Shown here: positions 34,007 to 42,635 of the stretch, in pieces
Numbering within the stretch: position 1 is the stretch's first letter
Layout: every line of letters begins with the position of its first letter
DNA from: an uncultured SAR116 cluster alpha proteobacterium
GTDB lineage: Bacteria > Pseudomonadota > Alphaproteobacteria > Puniceispirillales > Marisalimonadaceae
DNA length: 64,000 nucleotides
Direction: 5' to 3'
Assembly (NCBI GenBank): GCA_902590245.1
Contig: CACIWG010000007.1
Coordinates: forward strand, 1-64,000
Translations under genes and position numbers: made by a program
Notes under the pieces: generated by a model
Databases searched by the model: none
Seen by the model: only the letters and a program-made list of their open reading frames with translations
What the model was told of the DNA's origin: nothing

Positions 34007-34118
34007 TATTAAAGGAAATCTTAAATACATTGGTATAGGAGCATTTTTATTTTTTTTAATTAAAGGAATAATCTGGCTAATAATTGGTGGATCTCTTTTA
34101 ACCTATTTTTTAAATTGA
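33987..34118 (+). CDS. Small single-pass membrane protein (43 aa)
   Basis: An ATG at 33987, in another frame inside the last codons of the SDR gene, opens a 43-residue frame ending with TGA at 34116-34118. The product has a positively charged N-terminus (VDRLFNIKGNLKY) and one long hydrophobic helix (residues about 15-41). Basic residues before a membrane helix fit a real inner-membrane protein oriented N-in. It fills the whole gap before the convergent fur gene, which in this compact genome would otherwise be the only long unexplained convergent space. The family is not recognised. Confidence 0.6.
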   Translation: MVDRLFNIKGNLKYIGIGAFLFFLIKGIIWLIIGGSLLTYFLN

Positions 34119-34129
34119 TAAAAACTGTT

Positions 34130-34534
34130 TTATTTTTTTATTTTTTTTCCAAACAATTCAAGTCTATGATCAACTAATTCATAACCCATACTTAATGCAA
34201 CTTGACGCTTCATTTCTTCTAATTCTTCATTTTGAAATTCTATAATCTCACCAGTTTCAACATCAATGAGATGTTCATGATGTTCACCAGCTTCCTCATA
34301 TCGCGCTCTTCCATCGCCTATATCAAGTTTTTCAATTATACCAGCTTCTTCAAACAATTTAATTGTTCTGTAAACAGTGGCAATTGAGATGGATCTGTCT
34401 TTTTCAACAGCTCTTCTGTAAAGTTCTTCTACATCTGGATGATCTTCTGAAGCTTCAATGACTTCAAGAATAACTTTTCTAGGTAAAGTCATTCTTAGTC
34501 CAACTTTTAAGCATTTATCATACAATTCAGCCAT
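34130..34534 (-). CDS. fur: Fur family transcriptional regulator
   Basis: The 134-residue protein has an N-terminal winged-helix DNA-binding domain ('CLKVGLRMTLPRKVILEVIE', 'SISIATVYRTIKLFEEAGII') and a C-terminal dimer and metal domain with the conserved 'EAGEHHEHLIDVETGEIIEF' ligands. It lacks the CxxC pairs of structural-zinc Fur proteins, as in alphaproteobacterial Fur/Mur. It could respond to iron or manganese. It lies 51 bases downstream of the iron permease on the same strand and between the two parts of the iron transporter, and candidate Fur boxes precede fbpA and mbfA. An iron role is the simplest reading. Confidence 0.9.
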   Translation of the reverse strand: MAELYDKCLKVGLRMTLPRKVILEVIEASEDHPDVEELYRRAVEKDRSISIATVYRTIKLFEEAGIIEKLDIGDGRARYEEAGEHHEHLIDVETGEIIEFQNEELEEMKRQVALSMGYELVDHRLELFGKKIKK

Positions 34535-34585
34535 GTTTTTTTATACAATAGAATTAATTAAAATTAAATAAATTATAATGACAAA

Positions 34586-36226
34586 TTATTTTTTAATAAA
34601 AGTTTTATAAATTATTAAAACGGGTAATAAACTAGCAATTATAATTATTAGTGATGGTAAAGCAGCTTTTTCAAGCATTTCATCACTAGCATATTGATAA
34701 ATATGAGTTGTAAGGGTTTCGAAGTTAAAAGGCCTTAGCAATAAGGTAATTGGTAATTCTTTGATAATGTCAATAAATGTAAGTATAAAGCCGATTAAAA
34801 TAGATGATTTAAGTAAAGGTAATAAAATTTTCTTTGTTCCATGAATAAATGATTGGCCAAGCGTAAGATTAGCTTCAATTAAATTTTTAGGAATTCTAGA
34901 CAACCCGGTGTTTATAGAACCAAGACCAATAGAATTAAATCTTACAGTAAGAGCTAAAATTAAACCAAAAAAACCACCAATAAATGAAAAATTTAAATTA
35001 AATTCAAAAAAATTAAGAAAACTATTAATTTGAAACTGTAAATTTCCTAAAAAGAAAAGAGTTCCAAGAGCTATAACAACCCCTGGAAAAGCATATCCAG
35101 AACCTAGAATGGGTAGTAGAAAATTAGATACTCTGGAGTTGTCATACAATTTGTATAAACAAAAATATAATGATGATATGACAATACTTGCTCCACCTAA
35201 AAAACCAATTAGAAAAGAGTTTTTTGTTATTATAAGAGAGTATAATAATTCATCAAAATCAAAATTGGAGAGAGTTAAATTTAACAAAATTAAAACAGGT
35301 ATAATGAAACCAATAATAATGGGAATTAAACAAAGAAATAAAATTAAAAGTTTTTGAGAACGAGATATTTTTTTAGAAAATTCATATTCATTACTAATAA
35401 CATTACTATCAAATCTTTTATTTCTTCTATTTATTAACTCAATAGAAAGAATAATTATTACAAATGAAAAAATTATTAATGAAATTTGTGAGGCGGCTTC
35501 TAAATTGTTCATACCTAACCAGAGATTAAACATTGCTAATGTCAGTGTTTCTACAGCAAAGTAATCGACAGTACCAAAGTCTGATATGGTTTCCATTATG
35601 ACTAATGCTGATCCAGCAATTATTGCAGGCCTTGATAAAGGTAAAATGACATTATAAAAAGGATTTTTCTGATTTAATAAAGAAGTTTCTATTAGATTTT
35701 TTGGAGTAGTATTAAATGCAAATTTTACCAGGAGATAAACATAAGGATACAAAGAAAAAGATAATATAAAAATTGCTCCTCCTAGAGATCTAATAGATGG
35801 AAAATAATATTCACTTGGATTAGAAAATCCAAATAATGATCTTATAAAAGTTTGAAAAGCACCACTGTATTCAAGAAAATCTGTATAAGCATAGGCCACA
35901 ATATATCCTGGGATAGCTAAGGGTAAAATTAAAAGCCACTCAATATATTTTTTGAAATAAAAATTATATTGTGTAGTCAACCAAGCTGATGATACTCCCA
36001 AAAATGTTGATAAAATGCCAACTCCAAAAACTAGTATTATAGTGTTATAAATGTATAAAAATAACTTAGTATTTTTAAGGTGAATCCAAACATCTAAAGT
36101 ATTTGCAAATGAATTAATTATTAGAAATATTATTGGACATAAGATAAATATAGAAAATAATATATTAATAAATAACCATTTATTTATTAACAAATTGTTC
36201 AAATTTAGATAGTATTTATTTTGCAA
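34586..36226 (-). CDS. fbpB: Ferric-iron ABC transporter permease (FbpB-type, two fused domains)
   Basis: The 546-residue protein has about 12 membrane helices arranged as two tandem permease domains. Each ends in an EAA-like cytoplasmic loop: 'IETSLLNQKNPFYNVILPLS' in the first half and 'IEANLTLGQSFIHGTKKILL' in the second. The length and the double domain are typical of FbpB/FutB iron permeases. The start is TTG at 36226 with weak GAG spacing; no better in-frame ATG exists. It pairs with the binding protein at 32207. No ATPase gene accompanies it, so the ATPase must be encoded elsewhere. It is followed by fur. Confidence 0.86.
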   Translation of the reverse strand: MQNKYYLNLNNLLINKWLFINILFSIFILCPIIFLIINSFANTLDVWIHLKNTKLFLYIYNTIILVFGVGILSTFLGVSSAWLTTQYNFYFKKYIEWLLILPLAIPGYIVAYAYTDFLEYSGAFQTFIRSLFGFSNPSEYYFPSIRSLGGAIFILSFSLYPYVYLLVKFAFNTTPKNLIETSLLNQKNPFYNVILPLSRPAIIAGSALVIMETISDFGTVDYFAVETLTLAMFNLWLGMNNLEAASQISLIIFSFVIIILSIELINRRNKRFDSNVISNEYEFSKKISRSQKLLILFLCLIPIIIGFIIPVLILLNLTLSNFDFDELLYSLIITKNSFLIGFLGGASIVISSLYFCLYKLYDNSRVSNFLLPILGSGYAFPGVVIALGTLFFLGNLQFQINSFLNFFEFNLNFSFIGGFFGLILALTVRFNSIGLGSINTGLSRIPKNLIEANLTLGQSFIHGTKKILLPLLKSSILIGFILTFIDIIKELPITLLLRPFNFETLTTHIYQYASDEMLEKAALPSLIIIIASLLPVLIIYKTFIKK

Positions 36227-36319
36227 TATTCATCTCATATATCTTAGAATTTGTTATATGTATATATTGAAAAGTTATTAATTGGTAGTAATTTTAATCA
36301 AGATAATTATGATCAAATA

Positions 36320-37540
36320 ATGGATTTAAATCAAACATTTGTTAGTCATTTATCTTGCTCTTTAACTGGAGAAAAATATGATGCAAGTAAGATACATAAC
36401 CTTTCTAAAGTAGGTAAACCACTTTTAGTAAATTATTATTTAGACCAAATTAAAGAGAGAATTACCAAACCAGAAATTAGTCAAACAAATTTAAATGGAT
36501 TATGGAAATATAGTTTTTTACTACCTGTTGAAAAAGAAAATAGAGTATCACTAAATGAAGTTTTAACTCCTTTGGTAACCCTGAACAACGTAAAAAAGAA
36601 GATTGATTTCAGCGGTGATCTTGTTGTCAAAGATGAAAGTTATTTACCAACAGCCTCCTTTAAGGCGAGAGGTTTATGTTTAGCAGTTTCAATGGCGAAA
36701 CAACTTGGTATAAAACATATGGCTATACCAACTAATGGGAATGCTGGGGCAGCATTAGCTGCTTATTGTGCAAGGGCAAATATTAAATGTACTGTATTTT
36801 GTCCAGAGGATACTCCTGAAATAAATATTAAAGAAATCAATGCTCTTGGTGCTGACACTTATCTTGTAAATGGTTTTATTAATGAGTGTGGAAAAATAGT
36901 ATTTGAAGGAAAGGAAGAAACTGGGTGGTTTGATGTATCAACTTTAAAAGAGCCTTACAGAATAGAAGGGAAAAAAACTATGGGGCTTGAGCTGGCGGAA
37001 CAATTTAACTGGGAGTTACCTGATGTGATTTTTTATCCAACTGGTGGAGGAACTGGTTTGATAGGTATGTGGAAAGCATTTAATGAATTAGAGGAACTTG
37101 GATGGATCTCAAAAAAACCAAGAATGGTTGCTGTTCAATCAGATGGATGTGCACCAATTTATAAAGCATGGAAAGAAAATAAAGAATTTGCAGATCTCTG
37201 GGAAAATCCAAAAACAGTAGCTTCCGGAATTAGAGTTCCAATAGCAGTTGGAGATTTTCTAATTATTAGAGCTTTAAATGAAAGTAATGGATTTTCTATC
37301 ACAGTGTCTGATCAAGAAATATTAAATGACCGAGATTTTATATCTAAGCAAGATGGACTTTTAATGTGTCCCGAAGGTGCTGCAACTTTTTCAGCTCTTA
37401 AAAAATCTTTAAAACAAGGACTAGTCTCTAATAATGAAAAAGTTGTTTTGTTTAACTGTGCGTCTGGTCTTAAGTATCCATTATCAGATGTAAATTCTTA
37501 CATCGACAAAAATAAAAAGGTTGATTATTCAAAATTTTAA
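36320..37540 (+). CDS. thrC: Threonine synthase
   Basis: The PLP enzyme of about 406 residues converts O-phosphohomoserine to threonine. Starting at the ATG at 36320, the protein opens with a CxxTG-type segment (LSCSLTGEKYDA), then the PLP lysine Lys115 in 'LPTASFKARGL', 'IPTNGNAGAALAAYCARA' (phosphate loop), and 'YPTGGGTGLIGMW', the fold-type II glycine-rich loop. An in-frame start at 36251 would add 23 non-conserved residues, so the later ATG is preferred. It could also be a close relative acting on other substrates, but all landmarks fit ThrC. Its last 12 bases overlap the convergent GFA gene. Confidence 0.86.
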   Translation: MDLNQTFVSHLSCSLTGEKYDASKIHNLSKVGKPLLVNYYLDQIKERITKPEISQTNLNGLWKYSFLLPVEKENRVSLNEVLTPLVTLNNVKKKIDFSGDLVVKDESYLPTASFKARGLCLAVSMAKQLGIKHMAIPTNGNAGAALAAYCARANIKCTVFCPEDTPEINIKEINALGADTYLVNGFINECGKIVFEGKEETGWFDVSTLKEPYRIEGKKTMGLELAEQFNWELPDVIFYPTGGGTGLIGMWKAFNELEELGWISKKPRMVAVQSDGCAPIYKAWKENKEFADLWENPKTVASGIRVPIAVGDFLIIRALNESNGFSITVSDQEILNDRDFISKQDGLLMCPEGAATFSALKKSLKQGLVSNNEKVVLFNCASGLKYPLSDVNSYIDKNKKVDYSKF

Positions 37541-37945
37541 AATTTTTTTTTTCTGTAATGAAGCTTCCCCTTGCTTTTGATCTTCAAGTGTGAACTCTTG
37601 TCCATTTGTAAAATCAGAAACATTTTGAATCCAAGACATATAAAATCCGTCTAAACAACCAACATTAACTCCAAAAGCATTAGGATTTGTTCTTCTTTTA
37701 TTATGAGTATTTATACCACAAATTTTGCAAAAAAAATGTTTAGCAATTTTTGTGTTCCATTGATAAATACTCAAATAATCTTTTCCACTTTCTAAATTAA
37801 ATTCGTCTTTATTAACAGTCGTCATTACATAACCTTTTCTTCTACAATGAGAGCAGTTACATCTTCTAAGTTCTTTTAACTCACAATTAATAGAAAACTT
37901 TACTTTTCCACAATGACATTGACCTTTAATTTGATTTTTAGTCAT
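37529..37945 (-). CDS. GFA (glutathione-dependent formaldehyde-activating) family protein
   Basis: This 138-residue zinc protein of the GFA/CENP-V fold has 'GQCHCGKVKFSI' (first Cys pair), 'RRCNCSHCRRKGYVM' (CxCxxC cluster) and 'HFFCKICGINTHNKRRTNP' (third pair). The seven cysteines bind two zinc ions in Gfa-type proteins, which bind glutathione adducts. Most members have no proven substrate. It is 14 bases downstream of the DapA-family gene on the same strand and may be co-transcribed with it. Confidence 0.88.
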   Translation of the reverse strand: MTKNQIKGQCHCGKVKFSINCELKELRRCNCSHCRRKGYVMTTVNKDEFNLESGKDYLSIYQWNTKIAKHFFCKICGINTHNKRRTNPNAFGVNVGCLDGFYMSWIQNVSDFTNGQEFTLEDQKQGEASLQKKKILKF

Positions 37946-37959
37946 AAAGAGTTCCTAAA

Positions 37960-38859
37960 CTAATATGAATAACCAAACTCATTATTTAACGTATTAGCAA
38001 GTTCTGATACTTTATCATCATTGATAGATTTCAACGGTGGTCTAACATTTAACCACTCACTAATTTTTGTTTTTTTAGCTAAGAGACCTTTTTGTGCAGG
38101 TATAGGAGCATAATCTTGAAACAACAACCTTACTTTTGTAACCTTTTTATGTAAATCTTCAGCTTTTTCCCATTCATTATCATGACAAAAATTTATAACT
38201 TTTGATATATCACCCCCGTTTAAATTTGCAGTAGCTGATATACATCCTGGAGCTCCAAGCTTTATTGCTTGAATTACTGGTAACTCAGCACCTGGGTAAA
38301 CAATAAGGTCATCTATCCCTAATAGAGATTTTGTATTTTCCCAGTCGCCTGAACTGTCTTTAATTCCAACAATAATGTCAGGATAAGTTTTTTTAAGTTT
38401 TGATACTAAATCAATTGAAAGTCCTACCCCAGAAACTTGAGGTATATGGTATAAATAAATCTTAAGCTTGCTGTGATTAATTTCTTCTATTAATTTTTCA
38501 AAATATTCAAATAAACCTTCATCACTCATGCTCTTGAAATAAAAAGGTGGTAAAGTCATAACGCCATGGCAACCTAAATCTAGAGCATGTTTACTAATCA
38601 TCACAGTATCTGGAAAATTACATAAACCTGTACCAGGAATTAGTTGATCAGCTTTAATACCACTGTTTAATAACCCTTCTAGTGCATTCATTCTTTCTTT
38701 ATTACTCAAAGATAAAGCCTCACCAGTTGTACCAAAAGGAGCTAACCCAGAGCATCCGTTTTCAAGTAAATCATGAGCAAGGTCATTATACATGTTTTGA
38801 TTAAATTTTAAGTCATTATTAAATGGGGATAGAATGGGTGCAATTAATCCTTTTATCAA
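37960..38859 (-). CDS. Dihydrodipicolinate synthase (DapA) family lyase/aldolase
   Basis: This 299-residue TIM-barrel class I aldolase has 'PFGTTGEALSLSNKER' at 41-56 (carboxylate loop), Tyr137 in 'IYLYHIP', and the Schiff-base Lys167 in 'IIVGIKDSSGDW'. The family includes DapA, N-acetylneuraminate lyase and several 2-keto-acid aldolases. The 'HIPQVSGVG' after the tyrosine differs from lysine-biosynthesis DapA, and the neighbourhood is not lysine synthesis, so a catabolic 2-keto-acid aldolase is more likely. It is followed by the GFA gene and preceded by the AbrB-family gene. Confidence 0.85.
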   Translation of the reverse strand: MIKGLIAPILSPFNNDLKFNQNMYNDLAHDLLENGCSGLAPFGTTGEALSLSNKERMNALEGLLNSGIKADQLIPGTGLCNFPDTVMISKHALDLGCHGVMTLPPFYFKSMSDEGLFEYFEKLIEEINHSKLKIYLYHIPQVSGVGLSIDLVSKLKKTYPDIIVGIKDSSGDWENTKSLLGIDDLIVYPGAELPVIQAIKLGAPGCISATANLNGGDISKVINFCHDNEWEKAEDLHKKVTKVRLLFQDYAPIPAQKGLLAKKTKISEWLNVRPPLKSINDDKVSELANTLNNEFGYSY

Positions 38860-38875
38860 AGATACCTCCTACATG

Positions 38876-39934
38876 TTAATTCCTTTGTTTTACCATTAAT
38901 TTAAATTTTGGATACAAAAATTTTTGTGCCAATCCTAAAATTATTACTACAACTGACAATCTAAATAAATGGTGTGTAATTACAAATGCTGGTTCAATAT
39001 TTAACAAAAAAGCTAGTAATCCCATTTCATTTACACCACCAGGAGCAAATGCAAGAAAAATAGCAGCTGGTGTTATTTCTGAAATTAATTTTATAATCAA
39101 AATGAAAGGTAATAATGATATAATTAAAGTTATAACAACCGAAACTGAATGACCAATATACTTTCCAGCAATTTTCCAACTTAATCCGTTGAAATTGCTA
39201 CCAAAGAAACTTCCCGATACCAACTGTGCAAAAATTACCACAGTTATAGACATTTCAATTTTGTAAATTTCAAAAATGCTTATAATTGCACTTAACAATA
39301 GTGGTCCAAATAATCTAGGGCCAGGTAATTTTGTAATCCTACCAATAAAAATACCTAAATATACTATCACGAATAAAATAATTAAATTAATCAAATCTAA
39401 ATCCATCATTGGCCAAATAGCTTCTCTCTTAAATGACCCTGGAAACGATATCAAAATTAATGATGGAATTGTAAACACTGTTAAGAAAATTCTAATCATA
39501 TGTATTATTCCGACTTGTTTAGAATCTGCGCCACATTCTTCAGCACCCAAAACCATTTCGAGAAGTCCACCAGGTGAAGCAATAAAAAATGCTTCTGGTT
39601 TTTCAATTTTTCTAATTTTATGAAGTACTAGAAATGTTATAAAAAATGCAAAAGGTATATATAGAGCTAACAATAGTAGGGTGAAAAACCATGTTTCTAC
39701 ATTATCAAGAATTGAGGAATCAAAAGATCCTCCCAACCAAACTCCGAGGACACCAATAAATGGATTTCTAAATTTTGGTGGTATTAAAACATTGACTTTA
39801 AATAAAGCAAAGATTGCTACTAAAAACGCTGGCCCTAAAACCCATGGTAGAGGAAGTAATAAATAGTTGAAAATACTTCCGCCAATAAAGCCAATAAGTA
39901 GTGTGTATAATATATATTTTATTGATGTTAATAT
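38876..39934 (-). CDS. AbrB-family (PF05145-type) membrane protein with non-canonical start
   Basis: This multi-spanning membrane protein has two related halves carrying the family signature 'FFIASPGGLLEMVLGAEE' and 'IFLAFAPGGVNEMGLLAFLL'. The first ATG/GTG/TTG in frame is a TTG at 39736, but the reading frame continues upstream without a stop to 39943. It encodes clear family sequence there ('LIGFIGGSIFNYLLLPLPW', then 'PPKFRNPFIGVLGVWLGG'). I therefore extend it to an ATA codon at 39934, giving about 352 residues, the family's usual length. The start codon is not certain: ATA or ATT initiation, or a sequence error, are possible. The function is unproven; these are probable transporters or permease-like proteins. 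Confidence 0.75.
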   Translation of the reverse strand: MLTSIKYILYTLLIGFIGGSIFNYLLLPLPWVLGPAFLVAIFALFKVNVLIPPKFRNPFIGVLGVWLGGSFDSSILDNVETWFFTLLLLALYIPFAFFITFLVLHKIRKIEKPEAFFIASPGGLLEMVLGAEECGADSKQVGIIHMIRIFLTVFTIPSLILISFPGSFKREAIWPMMDLDLINLIILFVIVYLGIFIGRITKLPGPRLFGPLLLSAIISIFEIYKIEMSITVVIFAQLVSGSFFGSNFNGLSWKIAGKYIGHSVSVVITLIISLLPFILIIKLISEITPAAIFLAFAPGGVNEMGLLAFLLNIEPAFVITHHLFRLSVVVIILGLAQKFLYPKFKLMVKQRN

Positions 39935-40011
39935 TTTATTTCTCTAAGTTATTAACGGAAAGTTATTAAGTAACATAATTAAAAAAAATTTAAATGGAAA
40001 GAATTCGTTAA

Positions 40012-41121
40012 ATGGATAATCAATTTAGAGTAAATGTCAGGGATGCCGAAATATTAATATCTGAGATTTTTGAAAAAAAAGGTTGTATTAAAGAAGAAGC
40101 AAATCTTATTTCTAAAAGATTATGCCTTTCAAACTTAAAAGGCCACGATAGTCACGGAATTGTGAGAGTTCCTCGATATTGTGATTGGGTTGATGAAGGG
40201 AAAGTTTTTCCTAATAAACAACATTCTTTAATTTTAGATTCTGGATCTCTTGCTTTGATAGACGCTAATCAGGGTTTTGGTCAAATCATGGGTGAAAAAT
40301 CTGTTCAGGAGGGTACTAATAGAGCAAAAAATCATGGAATCGCTCTCATTGGATTGAAAAATTCAGGTCACCTTGGCAGAATTGGCGATTGGTCAGAATT
40401 AGCTGCTGACAAAAATTGTGTTTCTTTACATTTTGTTAATGTAAGAGGTAGTTTGTTAGTAGCTCCTTATGGTGGTTCAGATAGACGAGGAAGTACATCT
40501 CCACTATCAATTGGAATTCCTGTAAAAGGAAAAGAACATGTAATTTTAGATATGGCAACATCTACTGTTGCTGAGGGCAAAGCTTTAGTTGCTCAAAAAG
40601 GTGGTAAAAAATTACCTATGAGCGCTTTAATCGACAACTTAGGAAATCTTACAAATAATACAGAAGCTTTATACGGTAAAATTGGACCAGATGACGTTCC
40701 AAATCCAGATAAAGGAGATGGTGCAATAACAGCATTTGGTATGCATAAAGGTTCAGGTATTAATTTTATGATGGAGATTTTAGGTGGGGCACTCACAAGT
40801 AATGATACGTGTGCAATAGATCATAAAAATATTAGACCATTTGCAAACGGTATGCTTTCTATTTACATAGATGTCGAAAAGTTTGTTGATGTAGATTATT
40901 TCTCAAAAGAAGTTCAGGCTTATTCTAACTTTGTAAGATCATCACCTCCAGCTGAAGGTGTTGAAAAAGTTATGATACCTGGTGATAACGAAAAAAAAAT
41001 CTATAAAGATAGAATACAAAACGGAATTCCTATTGCTCAAGAAGCATGGAATTTAATTACGTTAAGAGCAAAAAGTTTAGGTGTTGAAGATTTAAATAGA
41101 TTTCAAAATGCTATTTTATAA
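40012..41121 (+). CDS. Ldh2 family (malate/L-lactate/ureidoglycolate-type) dehydrogenase
   Basis: This 369-residue protein of the NAD(P)-dependent Ldh2 family, unrelated to classical LDH, has 'LKGHDSHGIVRVPRY' (catalytic His45/His48 region), 'IDANQGFGQIMGEK', 'GIALIGLKNSGHLGRIGDW' and 'STSPLSIGIPVKG' with 'LDMATSTVAEGK'. Relatives are malate, sulfolactate, 2,3-diketogulonate and ureidoglycolate dehydrogenases. The last is tempting because ureidoglycolate is made by allantoicase at 52451, but a lyase (AllA) is present there. It sits with the DapA-like lyase and AbrB-family gene, more likely in sugar-acid metabolism. The substrate is undecided. Confidence 0.85.
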   Translation: MDNQFRVNVRDAEILISEIFEKKGCIKEEANLISKRLCLSNLKGHDSHGIVRVPRYCDWVDEGKVFPNKQHSLILDSGSLALIDANQGFGQIMGEKSVQEGTNRAKNHGIALIGLKNSGHLGRIGDWSELAADKNCVSLHFVNVRGSLLVAPYGGSDRRGSTSPLSIGIPVKGKEHVILDMATSTVAEGKALVAQKGGKKLPMSALIDNLGNLTNNTEALYGKIGPDDVPNPDKGDGAITAFGMHKGSGINFMMEILGGALTSNDTCAIDHKNIRPFANGMLSIYIDVEKFVDVDYFSKEVQAYSNFVRSSPPAEGVEKVMIPGDNEKKIYKDRIQNGIPIAQEAWNLITLRAKSLGVEDLNRFQNAIL

Positions 41122-41255
41122 ATTGTTAATTTTAGCAAATATTATTGATTAAAATTTAATCAAAAACGATTTAATAATTAAAATAATTAAAATGTTGAAT
41201 AAAAAGCAATCACATTAACATTATTATACATTAGTATAACCTCTTTGGTGTGCAT

Positions 41256-41933
41256 ATGTTTGAGTTAAGATTTTTTGAAATTTATCGATCTCAAGAGTAC
41301 TTATCTCTATTACTTGATGGCATCTTGGTAAGCACAGCTCTAACAATATTTGGCGGTATATTCGGATTTGTTATTGCTTTTATATTAGCAGCTTTAATTT
41401 ATTGGAGAGTTTTCGGCATAAGTTTAATAAGTACTTGTTATGTAGATTTCATAAGAAATACTCCATTGATTGTACAAATATTTTTTATAACTTTTGGCCT
41501 ACCAGCTCTTTTTGGTTATGTATGGCCTTTTTGGTGTCACGCTTTATTAGCTTTAACAATTAATTTCTCAGGATATTTTGCAGAAATATTAAGAAGTGGT
41601 TACGAGTCAACACCTAAAGGACAAATTGAAGCTGCTTCTGCTTTAAATCTAAACAAAAATATAGTTTTTAGAAAAATAATATTGCCACAAACTATTATTA
41701 AAATGTTTCCATCATTATCTAGCCAATTCATATTTATTTTTCTAACAACAGGTATAATATCCGAGATAGGAGTTACAGATTTAACACATGCTGGACTTTT
41801 TATAGACAGTAGGATTTTTCGATCATTTGAAATATTTATTGTACTTACTTTTCTCTATATAATTATGTCTCTAGTTTACAAATCATGTTTGGAAATAATT
41901 TTTAAAATTTCACTTGGTAAAAGAGCTTTGTAA
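41256..41933 (+). CDS. Amino-acid-type ABC transporter permease (HisQ/GlnP family) 1
   Basis: The 225-residue permease has about five membrane helices, the family opening 'LLLDGILVSTALTIFGG', 'YVDFIRNTPLIVQIFFITFG', and the EAA-loop 'GQIEAASALNLNKNIVFRKI'. It belongs to the polar amino-acid uptake (PAAT) group. I start at the ATG at 41256 rather than a GTG six bases earlier. It shares one base (TAATG) with the second permease and precedes the binding protein; the order permease-permease-SBP has no ATPase alongside. Substrates could be amino acids or related amides or ureides. Confidence 0.88.
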   Translation: MFELRFFEIYRSQEYLSLLLDGILVSTALTIFGGIFGFVIAFILAALIYWRVFGISLISTCYVDFIRNTPLIVQIFFITFGLPALFGYVWPFWCHALLALTINFSGYFAEILRSGYESTPKGQIEAASALNLNKNIVFRKIILPQTIIKMFPSLSSQFIFIFLTTGIISEIGVTDLTHAGLFIDSRIFRSFEIFIVLTFLYIIMSLVYKSCLEIIFKISLGKRAL

Positions 41934-42616
41934 TGGAAGGTTTATTAATAAACATTTTAGGTAAGCCTGAAGGTATCATTATATCCCAATTAATTGCAGC
42001 TTGTAGATTTACGATATACTTATCACTAATTGCTTTTGTAGGTGGTGGAATTTTAGGAATTTTGATTACTTTTTTAAGAATAATTCCAAATAAGCTCTTA
42101 AACAAATTAAGTTTTTCTTATGTTTGGTTGTTTCAATCTGTTCCGCTTTTAATGCTTTTATTTTTGTCAGGTTTAGGAGTTCCTAGATTGCTTGGGTATG
42201 ATATAGATCCTTGGATAGCTGCTACATTATCCTTAGTTATTTTCACATCAGCCTATCTATCTGAAGTTTGGAGAGGTTCAATTATCGCTGTATCTCAAGG
42301 TCAATGGGAAGCAGCAAAAAGTATAAATTTAAATTTTACACTAAGCTTAGTTTTGATAATTATACCTCAAGCTTTTAAATATAGTGTGGCACCAACTATA
42401 AGTTTTTTAATACAGATAATTAAAGGAACTTCTTTAGCTTATATCATAGGATTTCAAGATCTTATGTTATTAGGAAAGAGATGGGCAAATGCTCCTGTTC
42501 CAGGATCAGAACCTTTTATAATCTTTCCAATTATGGCAGTAATGTATTTCTGTCTTTGTTATCCTCTAGCTGTTTATGCAAAGCATTTAGAGAAAAAAAT
42601 ATTAATAAATAATTAA
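41933..42616 (+). CDS. Amino-acid-type ABC transporter permease 2
   Basis: The 227-residue partner permease has 'FTIYLSLIAFVGGGILGILI', 'VWLFQSVPLLMLLFLSG' and the EAA loop 'GQWEAAKSINLNFTLSLVLI'. It resembles the HisM/GltK half of PAAT transporters and would form a heterodimer with the preceding permease. It overlaps that gene by one base and is followed 19 bases later by the binding protein, so the three are one transcription unit. Confidence 0.88.
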   Translation: MEGLLINILGKPEGIIISQLIAACRFTIYLSLIAFVGGGILGILITFLRIIPNKLLNKLSFSYVWLFQSVPLLMLLFLSGLGVPRLLGYDIDPWIAATLSLVIFTSAYLSEVWRGSIIAVSQGQWEAAKSINLNFTLSLVLIIIPQAFKYSVAPTISFLIQIIKGTSLAYIIGFQDLMLLGKRWANAPVPGSEPFIIFPIMAVMYFCLCYPLAVYAKHLEKKILINN

Positions 42617-42635
42617 ATTAGTGAAAGGAGAAATT

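Noticed and set aside
36302-36314. GATAATTATGATC resembling a Fur box before thrC and divergent to the iron permease
   Set aside because: It is only a partial match in AT-rich DNA, lies far closer to the thrC start than to the permease start, and sits within the possible thrC N-terminal extension.
41147-41161. GATTAAA-A-TTTAATC repeat upstream of the amino-acid-type permease
   Set aside because: The one-base centre cannot form a hairpin, and the composition is close to background; I did not call it an operator.
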